A stretch of DNA of 5,691 nt from JBOHWJ01 sp050736615 (lineage in GTDB: Bacteria > Desulfobacterota > Binatia > Binatales > Binataceae), in assembly GCA_050736615.1 (NCBI GenBank), contig JBOHWL010000191.1, positions 1 to 5,691 on the forward strand. Direction: 5' to 3'. Under the pieces are notes generated by a model. The model did no database searches and was not told the DNA's origin. It saw only the letters and a program-made list of their open reading frames with translations. Positions 4,439-5,691 of the stretch are shown in pieces (the stretch's first letter is position 1; each line of letters opens with the position of its first letter). The position numbers were made by a program, and so were the translations under genes.

Positions 4439-5449
4439 TTAATCCTTCCGATTTTTGAGCGGTGTGACGACGGTCGTTGGAAGCCGCTTTGGAGCTGCGT
4501 CGCTTTTGTGAAGAGGCCTTGCCTTGCGCGTAAGCGGCCGCGCCAGGCCCGGCCTCTTATGTATCTGGCGTTGCAACTCAGCTTCGCCGTGCAGCCAATT
4601 GCGGAAGGCCAATAGAGCCGAGCCCTTCTCGCGTATCGGCCTGTAGGCCAGATACCAGCCCTCATATTTCTGAGCAGTGATCGGAAATGGGATGACCAGA
4701 CGGCCCGCCGCCAGCGCGTCACTGACATAGGGGAGTTGGGCCACAGCGACTCCTACTCCATCGAGGGCGGCTTGAATTGCCATCACGGAACTCTAGAACG
4801 ATACCTCATTAGCCGGCTGTATCGGCGCGCTCAGACCTGCCGTTTCGAACCACCAAGTCCATTGCTCGCGCAAGTGGGAGACGACGATCAGGGTTGCAGT
4901 CCGGAGATCGCGGGGGTGGAGCAAGCCTGCCGCTATTGCCGGCGTGCAGACTGGTAGCAGTGTCGATGGGAATAGCTCCTCGGCGGTATAGCCAGGCCAG
5001 TCGCCCATGCCGCGACGTACAGTACAAGTCCAATCATCGCGCAGCGGGAGCGTTGCACCGCCGGTAGCGATTCGTACCTCGATGTCAGGGTGGTTGCGAT
5101 TGAACCTCGTCAGCCGTGGGATTAGCCAGTGTGAAGCGAGTGCCGGCCCGACCCCAACGGTGAGCACCGGACCTGCCCGCATCGAGGCCACTTGCTCAGT
5201 GAGCCGCGCGATCGCATCGAGGGCGTCGGTCAGGCCGGGCTGGAATGCCCGGCCTTGATCGGTGAGCTCGAGCCTATTGGCATGACGGCGGAAGAGCGCG
5301 AACCCGAGGTGTTCTTCCAGGAGCCGCACCATGTGGCTCACAGCCGTTTGAGTAACATGCAGCTCCTCCGCTGCTGCTCTGAAGCTGCCATGCCGTCCAG
5401 CCGCTTCGAAGGCTCGCAATCCATTCAGGGAGGGCAGCTGGCGAGTCAT
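4439..5449 (-). pseudogene. LysR-family (GcvA-type) regulator interrupted by an in-frame amber codon
   Basis: LysR-type transcriptional regulators bind DNA as tetramers and respond to a small co-inducer. Residues 5-65 are the winged HTH (LNGLRAFEAAGRHGSF, then AAAEELHVTQTAVSHMVRLLEEHLG); the substrate-binding domain starts near residue 94 (LTVGVGPALASHWLIPRL). The wording is closest to the GcvA/AmpR-like group. The frame stops at a TAG (4795-4793, codon 219) directly after NEVSF. It then resumes in the same frame as SSVMAIQAALDGVGVAVAQLPYV, the expected second half of the domain, and runs to a TAA at 4439. The intact family has Glu or Asp-like residues at this spot, so GAG to TAG is a likely single change. 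The last 40 or so residues after LHGEAELQRQ look non-homologous, perhaps because the native stop was also lost. The ATG at 5449 has GGAG 5 nt upstream. Options are a young pseudogene, a truncated HTH-bearing product of 218 aa, amber suppression, or sequencing error. Confidence 0.85.
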
Positions 5450-5546
5450 TAGGGCTCCAAAGTCAAGTTGGGCTAATCGTGAGAAAATTTGTGCTTGCTA
5501 CGCGAGCCCGTCGCCCATATTTTATTCGACGAGACGGAGAATTTCT
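5450..5546. promoter_or_regulatory. Divergent promoter region between the LysR gene and the small exported gene
   Basis: On the plus strand TTGCTA (5495-5500) and TATTTT (5518-5523) are exactly 17 bp apart, and GGAGA (5536-5540) lies 6 nt before the ATG at 5547. CTAAT occurs on the plus strand at 5473-5477 and on the minus strand at 5452-5448, overlapping the LysR start. CTAAT is the core reported for GcvA sites in E. coli, so these are candidate binding sites, though 5-mers are weak evidence. GGGCT (5470-5474) and AGCCC (5505-5509) bracket the region symmetrically. The arrangement is the classic LysR regulator/target layout. Confidence 0.5.
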
Positions 5547-5691
5547 ATGCGTAAGGTTGCTCTTAGCATCACGCTACCGTTGCCTTGCTGGTAGCCGCTG
5601 CCTTGTTAGTGGCCATTACAGGATGGATCCCGCGAGGACCAATGAACCACGGATGGGACTGGCCCTGGCATGATTGGGGGCATTCCCGCTG
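5547..5691 (+). pseudogene. Small exported or membrane-anchored protein gene, apparently frameshifted, runs off the window
   Basis: The ATG at 5547 with its SD begins MRKVALSIT, but this frame stops at a TAG after 15 codons (5592-5594). From about 5573 the frame that is out by one base continues naturally as ATVALLVAAALLVAITGW and then WIPRGPMNHGWDWPWHDWGHSR up to the window edge with no stop. Joining the two gives a textbook signal peptide or membrane anchor (positive start, long Leu/Val/Ala core) followed by a Trp/His/Gly-rich segment. The best explanation is loss of one base near 5570-5574, by mutation or sequencing error. The WDWPWHDWGHS segment could bind metal or be disordered; I do not recognise a family. 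Divergent position from the LysR gene suggests it was that regulator's target. Confidence 0.55.

Noticed and set aside
3962..4615. A 217-codon plus-strand open frame across the remnant, repeat and LysR 3' end
   Set aside because: It reads through the inverted repeat (CHSERS...ARNDRK, a known spurious peptide) and antisense through the ctaG remnant and LysR gene. No domain or consistent codon bias is seen.
5479..5673. A 64-codon plus-strand frame (MRKFVLATRARR...) near the right end
   Set aside because: It starts at a GTG upstream of the likely -10, lacks an SD and is Arg-rich; the SD-supported ATG at 5547 in another frame is the better gene.
1..5691. CRISPR array, tRNA or rRNA genes, integrase or phage genes
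   Set aside because: I looked for regularly spaced repeats, cloverleaf-like ends and recombinase motifs and saw none.

Overview
The window looks like chromosomal DNA from a GC-rich proteobacterium. The clues are high-GC third codon positions, Shine-Dalgarno-led genes, a soluble diiron acyl-ACP desaturase of the type seen in many gamma/betaproteobacteria and relatives, a GcvA-type LysR regulator, and short single-RRM proteins with a Gly/Arg tail. The exact genus cannot be told from the sequence alone. The codon use of the intact genes is consistent, so they look native.

Left part (1-2251): a secreted protein gene runs off the left edge on the minus strand. It is divergent, across about 73 bp, from an XRE-type regulator fused to a periplasmic-binding-protein-like domain (the architecture usually called a molybdate-metabolism regulator). 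That regulator is convergent with a minus-strand acyl-ACP desaturase carrying all its diiron ligands.

Middle part (2252-3740): a minus-strand pair encodes a 93-aa RRM RNA-binding protein and a small CxxC (zinc-ribbon-like) protein. A second RRM protein with a glycine-rich tail lies on the plus strand, divergent from the first across a 322-bp intergenic region rich in inverted repeats. This plus-strand gene ends in a clear rho-independent terminator. RRM proteins of this size are often cold- or stress-induced, and the long structured leaders fit post-transcriptional control, but that is inference.

Right part (3741-5691): this is a decayed, accessory-like stretch. It holds a three-frame remnant of a ctaG-type cytochrome oxidase assembly gene, a 94-bp inverted-repeat element of the widespread TGTCATTC...GAATGACA class, and a GcvA-type LysR gene cut by one in-frame amber codon. 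Divergent from the LysR gene is a small signal-peptide gene that appears to have lost one base. The two damaged partners share a 97-bp promoter region, so the whole regulator/target module may be in early decay, unless the two lesions are sequencing errors.

No CRISPR array, tRNA, rRNA, integrase or transposase gene is visible. I found no convincing new multi-gene system. The most distinctive items are the divergent RRM pair with structured leaders, the in-frame amber in the LysR gene, and the ctaG remnant beside the MITE-like repeat.
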